A stretch of DNA of 23,531 nt from an uncultured Ignavibacteriota bacterium (GTDB taxonomy: Bacteria > Bacteroidota > Ignavibacteria > Tepidaquicellales > Tepidaquicellaceae), in the NCBI GenBank assembly GCA_937915485.1, contig CALGII010000231.1, forward strand, positions 1-23,531, written 5' to 3'. Positions 1-8,325 of the stretch are shown one piece after another. Made by a program: the position numbers and the translations under genes. The stretch's first letter is position 1, and the number at the start of each line of letters is the position of its first letter. The notes under the pieces were generated by a model. It did not search any database and was not told where the DNA came from. It was given only the letters and a program-made list of their open reading frames with translations.

Positions 1-2
1 TT

Positions 3-1310
3 TCGAATTCAACTTCTCCCGGTTACTGGATTGACAGGATAGTCTGTCAGAAATCCACAAACGGAGGGATGAATTACAGCAACCCCGGCTCTTATACTTA
101 TTTCATGTCGCCGAAAGAACAGGACAAGGAATGGGCGGTAGTAGATCCGAGGAACAATCATATTTACTGCACCTGGACGCAGTTCGATGAATATGGAACA
201 TCAACGCCGACCGACAGTTCGAAAATACTATTTTCCAAATCGACCGACGGCGGTTTAACCTGGGTAAACTGGGGCGCCACGGGTACTATGAAGAGGCTCG
301 ATAATCTCGGAGGTGACTGCGTTGATGAGGATAATACTGTTGAAGGCGCCGTGCCCGCGGTTGGTCCGAACGGACAAATTTACGTCGCCTGGGCAGGACC
401 ACTCGTGAGAAATTCACAATTCGGAATATTCTTTAATAAGTCAACCGACGGAGGAAGCACGTGGCTTCCAAGCGCGCAGTACATAGCTCCGCAGCCCGGC
501 GGCTGGGATTATATGATAAGCGGAATACAGCGAGCAAACGGTCTGCCCATAACCTGCTGCGACATAAGCAATGGTCCTTACAGAGGTTATGTTTATGTTA
601 ATTGGACTGATGAGGCAGGTCCAAATAATCACGACGTGAAGTTCATTCGCTCGACGAACGGAGGCGTTAACTGGAGCGCGCCGATGAAAGTAAACAACGA
701 TACATCAAACAAGGAACAGTTCTTCTGCTGGATGACGGTCGACCAGAAAACAGGATACATATATATACTATATTACGACAGGCGCGACGACGTGTCGAAT
801 GCGAACGCAACACACGTTTATATATCGAAATCGACAAACGGCGGCGCTTCGTTCACTGACGAAAGAATCAGCGAAAGCGCATTCATACCCACTTCAAGCA
901 CCTTCTTCGGCGATTACACGAACATAACCGCTTACAACAATGTGGTGCGCCCGATTTGGACACGCTTGCAGGGAACCAGTCTGAGCGTATTGACGGCAAT
1001 AATCGGCACGCCGACAGGTATAGAACAGCCGGGAATTACCGTACCAAAAGATTACAGACTAGAGCAAAACATCCCGAATCCCTTCAATCCGTCAACGACG
1101 ATAAATTATTCGATTCCGAAAGACAATTTCGTGACGCTGAAAGTCTATAATCTTCTCGGTCAGGAAGTCGCGGTGCTCGTGAACGAGTTCAAGAAAGCAG
1201 GCGAGCATTCATTCGAGTTTTACGGAACAAATCTCACGAGCGGAGTTTATTTCTACAAACTCACGGCAGGGGATTTCACGGCAACGAAGAAAATGATATT
1301 GAACAAGTAA
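3..1310 (+). CDS. Secreted Asp-box (BNR repeat) protein with T9SS sorting domain, 5' partial
   Basis: The frame is open to the left window edge with no stop before the first ATG at 69, and the upstream codons encode another repeat (KSTNGG). The true start therefore lies outside the window. Residues below are counted from the Met at 69. Asp-box motifs of the form S-T-D/N-G-G-x-x-W/F recur around residues 57-64, 122-131, 191-198 and 255-262, as in sialidase-like beta-propellers. About residues 335-413 form a C-terminal type IX secretion sorting domain with PNPFNPST, LGQEV and GVYFYKL, ending in a basic tail. This predicts export across the outer membrane and surface attachment or release. The substrate is unknown: no sialidase FRIP motif or catalytic set is visible, so it may be a propeller scaffold and not an enzyme. 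Confidence 0.88.
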   Translation, partial: SNSTSPGYWIDRIVCQKSTNGGMNYSNPGSYTYFMSPKEQDKEWAVVDPRNNHIYCTWTQFDEYGTSTPTDSSKILFSKSTDGGLTWVNWGATGTMKRLDNLGGDCVDEDNTVEGAVPAVGPNGQIYVAWAGPLVRNSQFGIFFNKSTDGGSTWLPSAQYIAPQPGGWDYMISGIQRANGLPITCCDISNGPYRGYVYVNWTDEAGPNNHDVKFIRSTNGGVNWSAPMKVNNDTSNKEQFFCWMTVDQKTGYIYILYYDRRDDVSNANATHVYISKSTNGGASFTDERISESAFIPTSSTFFGDYTNITAYNNVVRPIWTRLQGTSLSVLTAIIGTPTGIEQPGITVPKDYRLEQNIPNPFNPSTTINYSIPKDNFVTLKVYNLLGQEVAVLVNEFKKAGEHSFEFYGTNLTSGVYFYKLTAGDFTATKKMILNK

Positions 1311-1395
1311 TTGCTCCGAAAGTAAGATGTTTGATTCAAAATCAAATATCAAAAATAAAATATCAAATATACAAATTAAAAATTAAAAAGTTCGT

Positions 1396-1446
1396 GATAC
1401 AATAGAGGTTCTGATACAATAAAGGTTTTGATGTAAAATGAAGGCG
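1396..1446. repeat. Three 17-nt tandem repeat units
   Basis: Units start at 1396, 1413 and 1430. The first two (gatacaatagaggttct and gatacaataaaggtttt) match at 15 of 17 bases. The third is more diverged and runs into the following hairpin. Function is unknown. Confidence 0.55.
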
Positions 1447-1467
1447 GCTAACCACCGCCTTTTTTAT
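1441..1467 (+). terminator. Rho-independent terminator downstream of the T9SS protein gene
   Basis: A 7-bp stem (AAGGCGG with CCGCCTT) encloses a 7-nt loop and is followed by a T run. It lies about 130 bp after the stop of the T9SS gene. An A-rich stretch precedes the stem. Confidence 0.7.
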
Positions 1468-1627
1468 TTCCTCTCAAATCATATTTATTATTTCCAATTC
1501 TCCATCTTCCAAATTCCATTCTCTATTTTCCATTTTCCATATTCCATTCTCCATTTTCCATTTTCCATATTCCATTCTCCATTTCCCATATTCTCTTTTC
1601 CATTTTCTATTTTCAAATTCATTACCC
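1458..1627. repeat. G-free C/T/A-rich tract with degenerate ttcca/ttttcc repeats
   Basis: No G occurs on the + strand over 170 nt. Short blocks of the type ccattttcc, ccatattcc and ccattctcc alternate, and one 23-nt unit occurs exactly at both 1530 and 1558. An open frame through it encodes only a low-complexity Phe/Ser/Ile/Pro string and is not a credible gene. The remaining 1628-1810 is AT-rich and leads to glgB. AT-rich sequences at about 1338-1367 and 1652-1674 are related as inverted repeats and flank this tract. Confidence 0.75.
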
Positions 1628-1810
1628 GATTTTTGATTTTTTATATGTATTTTTGATATTTTATATTTGATTTTTAATATTTCTCCCCAAAAATGCCGTC
1701 TCGAAGCATATGCTATTTACATCTTATTCCCTTTTTTCCATATATTTATTGAGATATTTTTGTTCAGTTTGATGTTAAGAGAATTGACCATTTAATAATC
1801 TATATCAATC

Positions 1811-4036
1811 ATGGCTACATTCAGAAAATATACAAAAGACAATTGTTCGAAGATTGTAAATTTTGAGAATATAAATCCTTATGACATTCTCGGTCCGCAT
1901 TATTTTGCGGATAAAAAGGAATATTTTATAAACTGCTATTTCCCGAATTCCGTAGAAGTGACATTAATTCCCTCGGTATCCGCGCGCAAAGAGCAGAAGA
2001 TGAAAAAAATACACGACGCGGGTTTTTATCAGGCGTATTTTAAAGAAGTCAGGGAAGCATTTGATTATAAGTTCAAAGTTAAGTACGAAGAAGGGTATCC
2101 TCACGAACTTCCTGACCCATATTCTTTCAAGACGGATATAACGGATTTCGACCTGTACCTTCTCGGAGAGGGAAATTACTTTAAATCTTATGAAAAGCAC
2201 GGTGCCAAACTGAAAACGAAGAACGGAATCAGCGGAGTTGAATTCGCCGTATGGGCTCCGAGCGCACAGGCGGTAAGCGTTCTCGGGAATTTCAACAGGT
2301 GGACGGCAGGCTCGTATCCGATGCACAACATAAACGGCTCGGGTGTCTGGGCGCTTTTCATTCCCGGAATCGGCGAAGGCGAAGTCTATAAATACGCGCT
2401 GAAACCCTGGCAGGGCGACGTCTTTTTTAAATCAGACCCTTACGCGTTCATGATGGAACTCCGTCCGAACACGGGCTCGGTTGTTTTTGACATCGATAAG
2501 TATCAATGGAGCGACGGCGAATGGTTGAAAAGCCGCGCTGAATGGGATTTCCAGAAAAGTCCCGTATCAATATTCGAACTTCATTGCGGCTCTTTTAAAC
2601 GGGATTACAATTCCGATTTTCAGAACGACTGGGGCTTTCTTAATTACCGGCAGCTCGCTGTTGAAGTCGTAGAGTACGTTAAAAAAACGGGTTACACTCA
2701 CGTCGAACTTCTTCCCGTGATGGAGCATCCGCTCGACCAGTCCTGGGGATATCAGGTAAGCAATTATTTCGCGCCGACAAGCAGGCACGGGACGCCTGAA
2801 GATTTAATGTACTTTGTCGATTACTGCCATCAAAACGGCATAGGTGTGATTCTTGACTGGGTGCCCGCTCATTTTCCGTCCGACGAGCACGGTCTCGCGA
2901 ACTTCGACAGTTCCCAGTTGTATGCGTATAAGAATCCGCAAAAGGGTTACCACATGGACTGGGGCACTTACGTTTTTGATTACGGACGAAATGAGGTACG
3001 GGGTTTCCTTATCGCGAACGCTCTCTTCTGGCTCGACAAGTACCACATTGACGGACTCCGCGTGGACGCGGTAGCCTCGATGCTTTATCTCGACTATTCG
3101 CGCAAAGACGGAGAATGGGTGCCGAACATTTACGGCGGACGGGAGAATCTCGAAGCGATTGATTTCATAAAGAAACTGAACGTCGCCGTTCACGAATACC
3201 ATAAAGGAATTATGATGATTGCCGAAGAATCGACAGCGTTTCCTTCGGTTACCCTGCCTGTTTATCTCGGCGGGCTCGGATTCGATTTGAAATGGAACAT
3301 GGGCTGGATGAACGACATGCTTTCTTACTTTTCGAAAGATCCGGTTTACCGGAAATTCCATCATAACCTTATTACATTCTCGCTCTGGTACGCTTTCAGC
3401 GAGAACTTCATTCTTCCCGTTTCCCACGACGAGGTTGTCCACGGGAAACGCTCCCTGTTCGAAAAAATGCCCGGCGACTCGTGGCAGAAGTTCGCGAACA
3501 CGAGACTGTTTCTTACGTTCATGTTCGGACATCCTGGCAAGAAACTGAATTTCATGGGGAACGATATCGCACAGTATAACGAATGGAATTGCGACGGCAC
3601 GGTTGACTGGTTCCTTCTTGATTACGATTTCCATAAGAAGGTGAATCTGTTGATGCGCGACCTTAACAGTATTTATAAGACATATCCCGCCCTGCATGAA
3701 CTTGATTTCAGCGGAGACGGTTTCAGATGGATAGATTTTTCAGATTCGGAAAACAGCGTGATTTCTTTTATGAGAAAATCACGCGACGGAAAACAATTCC
3801 TCTTATTCACTTTTAATTTCACTCCTGTCGTCAGGGAAGGATACATATTCGGAGTGCCTTTCGCCGGCTATTACAGGGAAATTTTCAATTCCGATGCGCT
3901 CGAATACGGAGGCAGCGGAGTGGGAAATTCGGGAGGCGTTAATACGATTCCGGAAATGAGGTATAACTTCGAGAATTCAATCCGCGTAAATCTTCCGCCT
4001 CTCGGCGCAAACATTTTTATATTTGAAACGGAGTAA
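1811..4036 (+). CDS. glgB: 1,4-alpha-glucan branching enzyme (GH13)
   Basis: Cytoplasmic enzyme that makes alpha-1,6 branches in glycogen by cutting an alpha-1,4 chain and transferring the segment. Residues 15-125 resemble the GlgB N-terminal domain, and about 137-225 form a CBM48 domain (VEFAVWAPSAQAVSVLGNFN). The GH13 barrel follows with all four conserved regions: DWVPAHFPSDEHG near 349, GLRVDAVASML with nucleophile D419, IAEEST with acid/base E472, and SHDEVVHGKRS with D540. A C-terminal beta domain ends the protein. The 741-residue length suits a two-N-domain GlgB. The ATG lacks an obvious Shine-Dalgarno sequence. It is the first gene of a tight alpha-glucan operon. Confidence 0.96.
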   Translation: MATFRKYTKDNCSKIVNFENINPYDILGPHYFADKKEYFINCYFPNSVEVTLIPSVSARKEQKMKKIHDAGFYQAYFKEVREAFDYKFKVKYEEGYPHELPDPYSFKTDITDFDLYLLGEGNYFKSYEKHGAKLKTKNGISGVEFAVWAPSAQAVSVLGNFNRWTAGSYPMHNINGSGVWALFIPGIGEGEVYKYALKPWQGDVFFKSDPYAFMMELRPNTGSVVFDIDKYQWSDGEWLKSRAEWDFQKSPVSIFELHCGSFKRDYNSDFQNDWGFLNYRQLAVEVVEYVKKTGYTHVELLPVMEHPLDQSWGYQVSNYFAPTSRHGTPEDLMYFVDYCHQNGIGVILDWVPAHFPSDEHGLANFDSSQLYAYKNPQKGYHMDWGTYVFDYGRNEVRGFLIANALFWLDKYHIDGLRVDAVASMLYLDYSRKDGEWVPNIYGGRENLEAIDFIKKLNVAVHEYHKGIMMIAEESTAFPSVTLPVYLGGLGFDLKWNMGWMNDMLSYFSKDPVYRKFHHNLITFSLWYAFSENFILPVSHDEVVHGKRSLFEKMPGDSWQKFANTRLFLTFMFGHPGKKLNFMGNDIAQYNEWNCDGTVDWFLLDYDFHKKVNLLMRDLNSIYKTYPALHELDFSGDGFRWIDFSDSENSVISFMRKSRDGKQFLLFTFNFTPVVREGYIFGVPFAGYYREIFNSDALEYGGSGVGNSGGVNTIPEMRYNFENSIRVNLPPLGANIFIFETE

Positions 4037-4039
4037 TTA

Positions 4040-5551
4040 TTGGCGAAATATATCTGCATACACGGTCATTTCTATCAGCCTCCAAGAGAAAATCCCTGGA
4101 CGGATGAATACGAAAGGGAAGAATCCGCTTCGCCGTTTCACGACTGGAACGAAAGAATCTATCAGGAATGTTACAAGCCGAATACGGAAGCGGTAATTGT
4201 TGACGATAAGGGTAAAGTGATTAAGCGGGTGAATAATTTTGAAAACCTGAATTTCAATTTTGGACCCACGCTTCTTAAATGGATGAATGAAAAACATCCC
4301 GAAACAATAGCGGGAATAATTGAAGCGGATAAAAAGTCGATTGAAATTCACGGCGGACACGGAAACGCGATTGCTCAGGTATATAATCACGTAATAATGC
4401 CGCTCGCGAACAAGCGCGACAAGATTACACAGGTGCGATGGGGAATAAAGGATTTTGAATTTTATTTTCACAGGAAACCCGAGGGGATGTGGCTGGCGGA
4501 AACCGCCTGCAACAATCCCACTCTCGAAGTGCTGATTAATGAAGGAATCAGGTATGTAATCCTTGACCCGTCTCAGGCGTCGAAGATAAGAAAAATTGGA
4601 GTGCAGGCGTGGACTGATGTTCAGGACGCAGGTATCGATACAAAAAAACCTTACCGCTATTTCTCAAATAGCGGGAACGGATACATCGATATTTTTTTCT
4701 ATGAAGGCGGACTCTCGAGGAGCATCGCGTTTGACGACGTTGTATATGACGCGGTTAAACTGATGAACAGGATTGAAACGTATTTTTCGAATGACAGGGA
4801 AAGCGATGAACTCGTTTCGATAGCGGTTGACGGCGAAACTTTCGGACACCACAAGCACTTTACCGAAAGGACGATTGCTTACCTTCTCGGAGGCTATTCT
4901 CAAACGCGGGGAGTCAAAGTCGTTAATTTCGGAGAATATCTGTCACGTCACGTACCTGAATATGAGGTGATGCTTAACGAAGGACCCGCGGGAGAGGGCA
5001 CTTCGTGGAGTTGCGTTCACGGCGTAGGAAGGTGGAAAGACGACTGCGGATGCAGCACGGGCGGTTTCCCCGGCTGGAACCAGAAATGGAGAATTCACCT
5101 TCGCGACGCTCTGAATCTTCTGAACGGAAAACTCGGTCTGTACTTTGAGATTGAAGGAAAAAAATTTTTTAAAGATGTTTGGCAGGCACGAAACGATTAC
5201 ATAGATATAATCCTCAATCCCGGTAACAATGATGTTCTGGATGATTTTTTTGATAAGCATTCTTCAGAAGAACTGAATGCGGATGAAATAAAAACAGCAT
5301 TGTCACTTCTCGAAATGCAGAAGTTTTCAATGTTGATGTTCACGAGTTGCGGATGGTTCTTCTCCGATATTTCAGGCCTGGAATCTAAGAAAGTTCTCGA
5401 ATACGCGAAACGCGCCGTCGAAATAGCCCGGAGCGTTTCCGGTCTCGATTTTGACGAAGAATTTCTTGAAATTCTTGGATTTGCTAAAAGCAACAAACCG
5501 GAATTTGGAACAGGCAGGGATATTTACATGAAATTAGGAAAGCAAAACTGA
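4040..5551 (+). CDS. GH57 family glycosidase with DUF3536-type region
   Basis: Predicted cytoplasmic retaining alpha-glucan-acting hydrolase or transferase. The start is TTG three bases after the glgB stop, with GGAG 6 nt upstream. GH57 signatures are present: HGHFYQP at residues 8-14, EIHGGHGNAI near 108, GMWLAETA with predicted nucleophile E154, and AVDGETFGHH with predicted acid/base D264. The stretch with HGVGRWKDDCGCSTGG and PGWNQKWR, then MLMFTSCGWFF, resembles the DUF3536 region usually attached to these proteins. At 503 residues it is shorter than many DUF3536 proteins and appears to lack a further C-terminal extension. Its stop overlaps the next start, so the short length looks natural. 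Position between glgB and malQ suggests a role in glycogen processing. The exact activity (amylase, debranching or transferase) cannot be told from sequence. Confidence 0.9.
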   Translation: MAKYICIHGHFYQPPRENPWTDEYEREESASPFHDWNERIYQECYKPNTEAVIVDDKGKVIKRVNNFENLNFNFGPTLLKWMNEKHPETIAGIIEADKKSIEIHGGHGNAIAQVYNHVIMPLANKRDKITQVRWGIKDFEFYFHRKPEGMWLAETACNNPTLEVLINEGIRYVILDPSQASKIRKIGVQAWTDVQDAGIDTKKPYRYFSNSGNGYIDIFFYEGGLSRSIAFDDVVYDAVKLMNRIETYFSNDRESDELVSIAVDGETFGHHKHFTERTIAYLLGGYSQTRGVKVVNFGEYLSRHVPEYEVMLNEGPAGEGTSWSCVHGVGRWKDDCGCSTGGFPGWNQKWRIHLRDALNLLNGKLGLYFEIEGKKFFKDVWQARNDYIDIILNPGNNDVLDDFFDKHSSEELNADEIKTALSLLEMQKFSMLMFTSCGWFFSDISGLESKKVLEYAKRAVEIARSVSGLDFDEEFLEILGFAKSNKPEFGTGRDIYMKLGKQN

Positions 5552-7392
5552 TGGTCGATTATTCATTCCTGAAAAATACGCGGACCTCGGCGAGGTGGGA
5601 GAAGTTCGGAATGAAACGACGCTCCGGCGTCGCGGTTCCGTTGTTTTCCGTCAGGTCAAGGAAGAGCATCGGCATCGGCGAAATTCCCGACATAAAACTT
5701 ATAGTTCAGTGGTGCGAGCAGACGGGCAATTCGATAATACAACTCCTTCCTCTGAACGATACGGGCTTTGATTTCGCTCCTTACAATTCCGTTTCTTCAT
5801 TCGCTCTCGACCCGATGTATCTTTCCATTCAGTCATTGAAAGATGTCAACTTGAATCCGTTCAAGAAAGATATACGCGAACTGCGAAGCAAGTACGACGG
5901 TCACAGGGACAAGGTGGATTACGCCGTCAAGCAGGCAAAAATTGACCTGCTCTGGAAAATTTTCAAGCGGACATATTTAAAAGGAAATAACAAGTATTCG
6001 AATTTCGTCGTTGAAAACGCATACTGGCTGAAAGATTATTCTCTGTTCAGAGCGCTGAAACACAAGTACGGCGGGCTTTCGTGGGAAGAGTTTCCCGACG
6101 GATACAGGGACAGAAACCCTGAAGCGCTTGAAGAATTCAGGAATGAGAACGAACTGAAAATAGAATTCCACTCGTGGATGCAGTGGCAGTTGTTCGAGCA
6201 GTTGAAAAAAGTGAAAAGGTACGCTGAAGAAAAGAAAATTTTTCTGATGGGTGACATCCCGTTCCTCGTCAGCCGCGACAGCGCGGATGTATGGGCAGAC
6301 AGGAAATATTTTAATCTTGTTAAGTCTTCGGGCGCGCCTCCCGACGTGTATTTCGCGAACGGACAAAGATGGGGAATGCCTCCTTACGAAAGAGCGGAAC
6401 TCGAAAACTCCGATTATGCATATTTCAGAAACAAACTCAGGTACGCGTCTATTTTTTACGATATGTACAGGATTGACCATTTCGTCGGATTTTTCAGAGT
6501 CTGGACTATTGATATGAGCGAGCCTGACGAAACGGGAGGACTTAACGGAAAATTTGACCCGCCTGATGAATCAATATGGGAAGTTTCCGGGAAAAAACTT
6601 CTCGACGCTATGCTCGACGGCTCCGGAATGCTTCCCTGCGCAGAAGACCTCGGCACAGTTCCCGCCTGCTCGGGAAAAGTGCTCTGGGAATACGGAGTCC
6701 CTGGAATGGAAGTGCAGAGATGGAGGAAAATCGACAACGAATTCGTGAGAAACTACGATTACCGGTGGCTCTCGATGTCGACGGTATCGACTCACGATTC
6801 ATCGTCTATGGTCGAATGGTGGCACAGCGAGGCGGGAACCGTTGACGGAATACTGTTCAAAAGACTGTGCTCGAAAAAAGGAATTTCCGCGGAGAATATC
6901 GAATCAGTCATCGGAAGATTGTTCGACTCCGAACATTCCTATTATAACAGGCTATTGTGGAAGAACGGAATCTCAGTTGAAGATATTCTTTCGGCTCTCG
7001 GGAAAAACGCCGATGAATGCGGAGACATTCTCTTGCTTTACAGGGAGAGTTTCGGTGAGAAAGAAAAATTTCTGAGTCTGCTCGGCATCGAAGACGAGCC
7101 GGAGAGAGAACTGCTACTAAAAGGGAAATCAAACCTTAACTTCATACGCAGGAACCTTGAATTCATTTCAAACTCCGCATCGATATTTAATATACTTTTG
7201 CTTCAGGAATGGCTGTGCCTCGACGAGAATTTCCTCAGAAAAATCGAGGAGAAATCATACAGGATAAATTTTCCTGGAGTAGTGAACGACGCCAACTGGA
7301 CTGTCGTCCTACCTTACAACCTTGAAAAAATTCTTAACCTCGACGTTAACGGCGAGATTAGCGGACTCGTATTGAAGAGCGGGAGAGTGTGA
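5551..7392 (+). CDS. malQ: 4-alpha-glucanotransferase (GH77, amylomaltase)
   Basis: Transfers alpha-1,4-glucan segments between malto-oligosaccharides in glycogen and maltodextrin metabolism, in the cytoplasm. Family landmarks: PLFSVRSRKSIGIGE near the N-terminus, PLNDTGFDFAPYNSVSSFA, GDIPFLVSRDSADVWAD, APPDVYFANGQRWGMPPY, YRIDHFVGFFRVW with nucleophile D309, CAEDLGTVP with acid/base E365, and STHDSSSMVEWW with D416. The length of 613 residues is a little longer than the classical 500-residue amylomaltases but reads as one GH77 barrel. The ATG shares one base with the TGA of the GH57 gene (TGATG), which indicates translational coupling and one operon. Confidence 0.94.
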   Translation: MVDYSFLKNTRTSARWEKFGMKRRSGVAVPLFSVRSRKSIGIGEIPDIKLIVQWCEQTGNSIIQLLPLNDTGFDFAPYNSVSSFALDPMYLSIQSLKDVNLNPFKKDIRELRSKYDGHRDKVDYAVKQAKIDLLWKIFKRTYLKGNNKYSNFVVENAYWLKDYSLFRALKHKYGGLSWEEFPDGYRDRNPEALEEFRNENELKIEFHSWMQWQLFEQLKKVKRYAEEKKIFLMGDIPFLVSRDSADVWADRKYFNLVKSSGAPPDVYFANGQRWGMPPYERAELENSDYAYFRNKLRYASIFYDMYRIDHFVGFFRVWTIDMSEPDETGGLNGKFDPPDESIWEVSGKKLLDAMLDGSGMLPCAEDLGTVPACSGKVLWEYGVPGMEVQRWRKIDNEFVRNYDYRWLSMSTVSTHDSSSMVEWWHSEAGTVDGILFKRLCSKKGISAENIESVIGRLFDSEHSYYNRLLWKNGISVEDILSALGKNADECGDILLLYRESFGEKEKFLSLLGIEDEPERELLLKGKSNLNFIRRNLEFISNSASIFNILLLQEWLCLDENFLRKIEEKSYRINFPGVVNDANWTVVLPYNLEKILNLDVNGEISGLVLKSGRV

Positions 7393-7479
7393 CCGCAGGA
7401 TAAGGTTAGTCTGAAAATTCTAGTATTATTAATCAATGAAAATTCCTATATTATTGCATTCCCTTAATTAAAAACAGGT

Positions 7480-8172
7480 ATGAAAAAAATCGGTTTGGTC
7501 ATTCTTTTCTCATTTTCTCTTGTCGTTTTTTCCATTGATATATCATTTTCTCAGGACACAAATAGAATTAATTACAATTGTCTCGCCGACAAGAAATGGT
7601 CTCTTGTTTTCGAGGTAGGAACAATATTCGGAGGCAATTACGGCAGCAATTATAAGTCTTTCCTGCTTACCGGAAAATACCATCTCGACAAAAGCAATGC
7701 CGTCAGATTGTTCATCGGTACGTACGGGAATAAATCGGATGGAGAGGTGTCCGGCATATCGTCATACAGTAATATGATTGAAAATTCTACAAAGAATTTT
7801 GATCTAGAAGGAGGCTTGCAGTATGTTCGTTATCTGAATGCCGATTCGAAAGTGAAAGTCTATTTCTGTTTCGGCCCTTATGTAAAATACAATTATCATT
7901 ATTCCTATGGGGAAGAAATGAACGTATACGAGTATGATGAAAGAATTGATGATACCTGGGGCATCGGATGCAGCGCATCGCTTGGAGCGGAATATTTCAT
8001 ACTTGACAACATTAGTCTTGTAGGCGAGTATTCTGCAAACGGAACGATAGGAAAATCGCAGTCAACATTTAATTATCTCTCTGTAAACGGGTTTCATTAC
8101 GTGCGCATAGACACGGACAAATCAGAATTCGAATTCAATAAAATGCGTCTCGGTTTCTCCGTCTATTTTTAA
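7480..8172 (+). CDS. Predicted outer membrane beta-barrel protein, function unknown
   Basis: Residues 1-25 form a signal peptide (MKKIGLVILFSFSLVVF, cleavage probably near SFSQ). The mature part is rich in alternating aromatic/hydrophobic and polar residues in about 20-residue blocks rich in Gly, Tyr and Ser (for example KVYFCFGPYVKYNYHYS and RLGFSVYF), and it ends in Phe as many outer-membrane barrels do. The 230-residue length suggests an 8-strand barrel of the porin-like OmpA/OmpW superfold. No specific family is recognised. It stands alone between the glucan operon and the lipoprotein pair. Confidence 0.72.
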   Translation: MKKIGLVILFSFSLVVFSIDISFSQDTNRINYNCLADKKWSLVFEVGTIFGGNYGSNYKSFLLTGKYHLDKSNAVRLFIGTYGNKSDGEVSGISSYSNMIENSTKNFDLEGGLQYVRYLNADSKVKVYFCFGPYVKYNYHYSYGEEMNVYEYDERIDDTWGIGCSASLGAEYFILDNISLVGEYSANGTIGKSQSTFNYLSVNGFHYVRIDTDKSEFEFNKMRLGFSVYF

Positions 8173-8325
8173 TGTTAATATAGTATTGCATATTAAAAAG
8201 AAATAACTTAAAATTACATAAACAAACCTCATAATATTTCTACTATATACTTTTTATAAAATAAAAAGTCAGGTATCCGCAGAAGAATACAATTCTTTTA
8301 TAACTAATTTTTCGGAGGAAAAAGT

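Noticed and set aside
1496..1620. Possible CRISPR array
   Set aside because: The repeat units are short, irregular and continuous, with no unique spacers of constant length, and no cas genes are seen.
1438..1656. 72-codon open frame rich in Phe, Ser, Ile and Pro
   Set aside because: It is a translation of the terminator and the G-free repeat tract, with no signal of coding sequence.
1769..1798. Sigma-70-like promoter for glgB (TTGATG, 18 nt, TAATAA)
   Set aside because: The match is weak in AT-rich DNA and would leave a very short leader.
2804..3697. 297-codon open frame antisense to glgB
   Set aside because: It is fully covered by the catalytic core of glgB on the other strand. It is a shadow of GC-biased codons with no recognisable domain.
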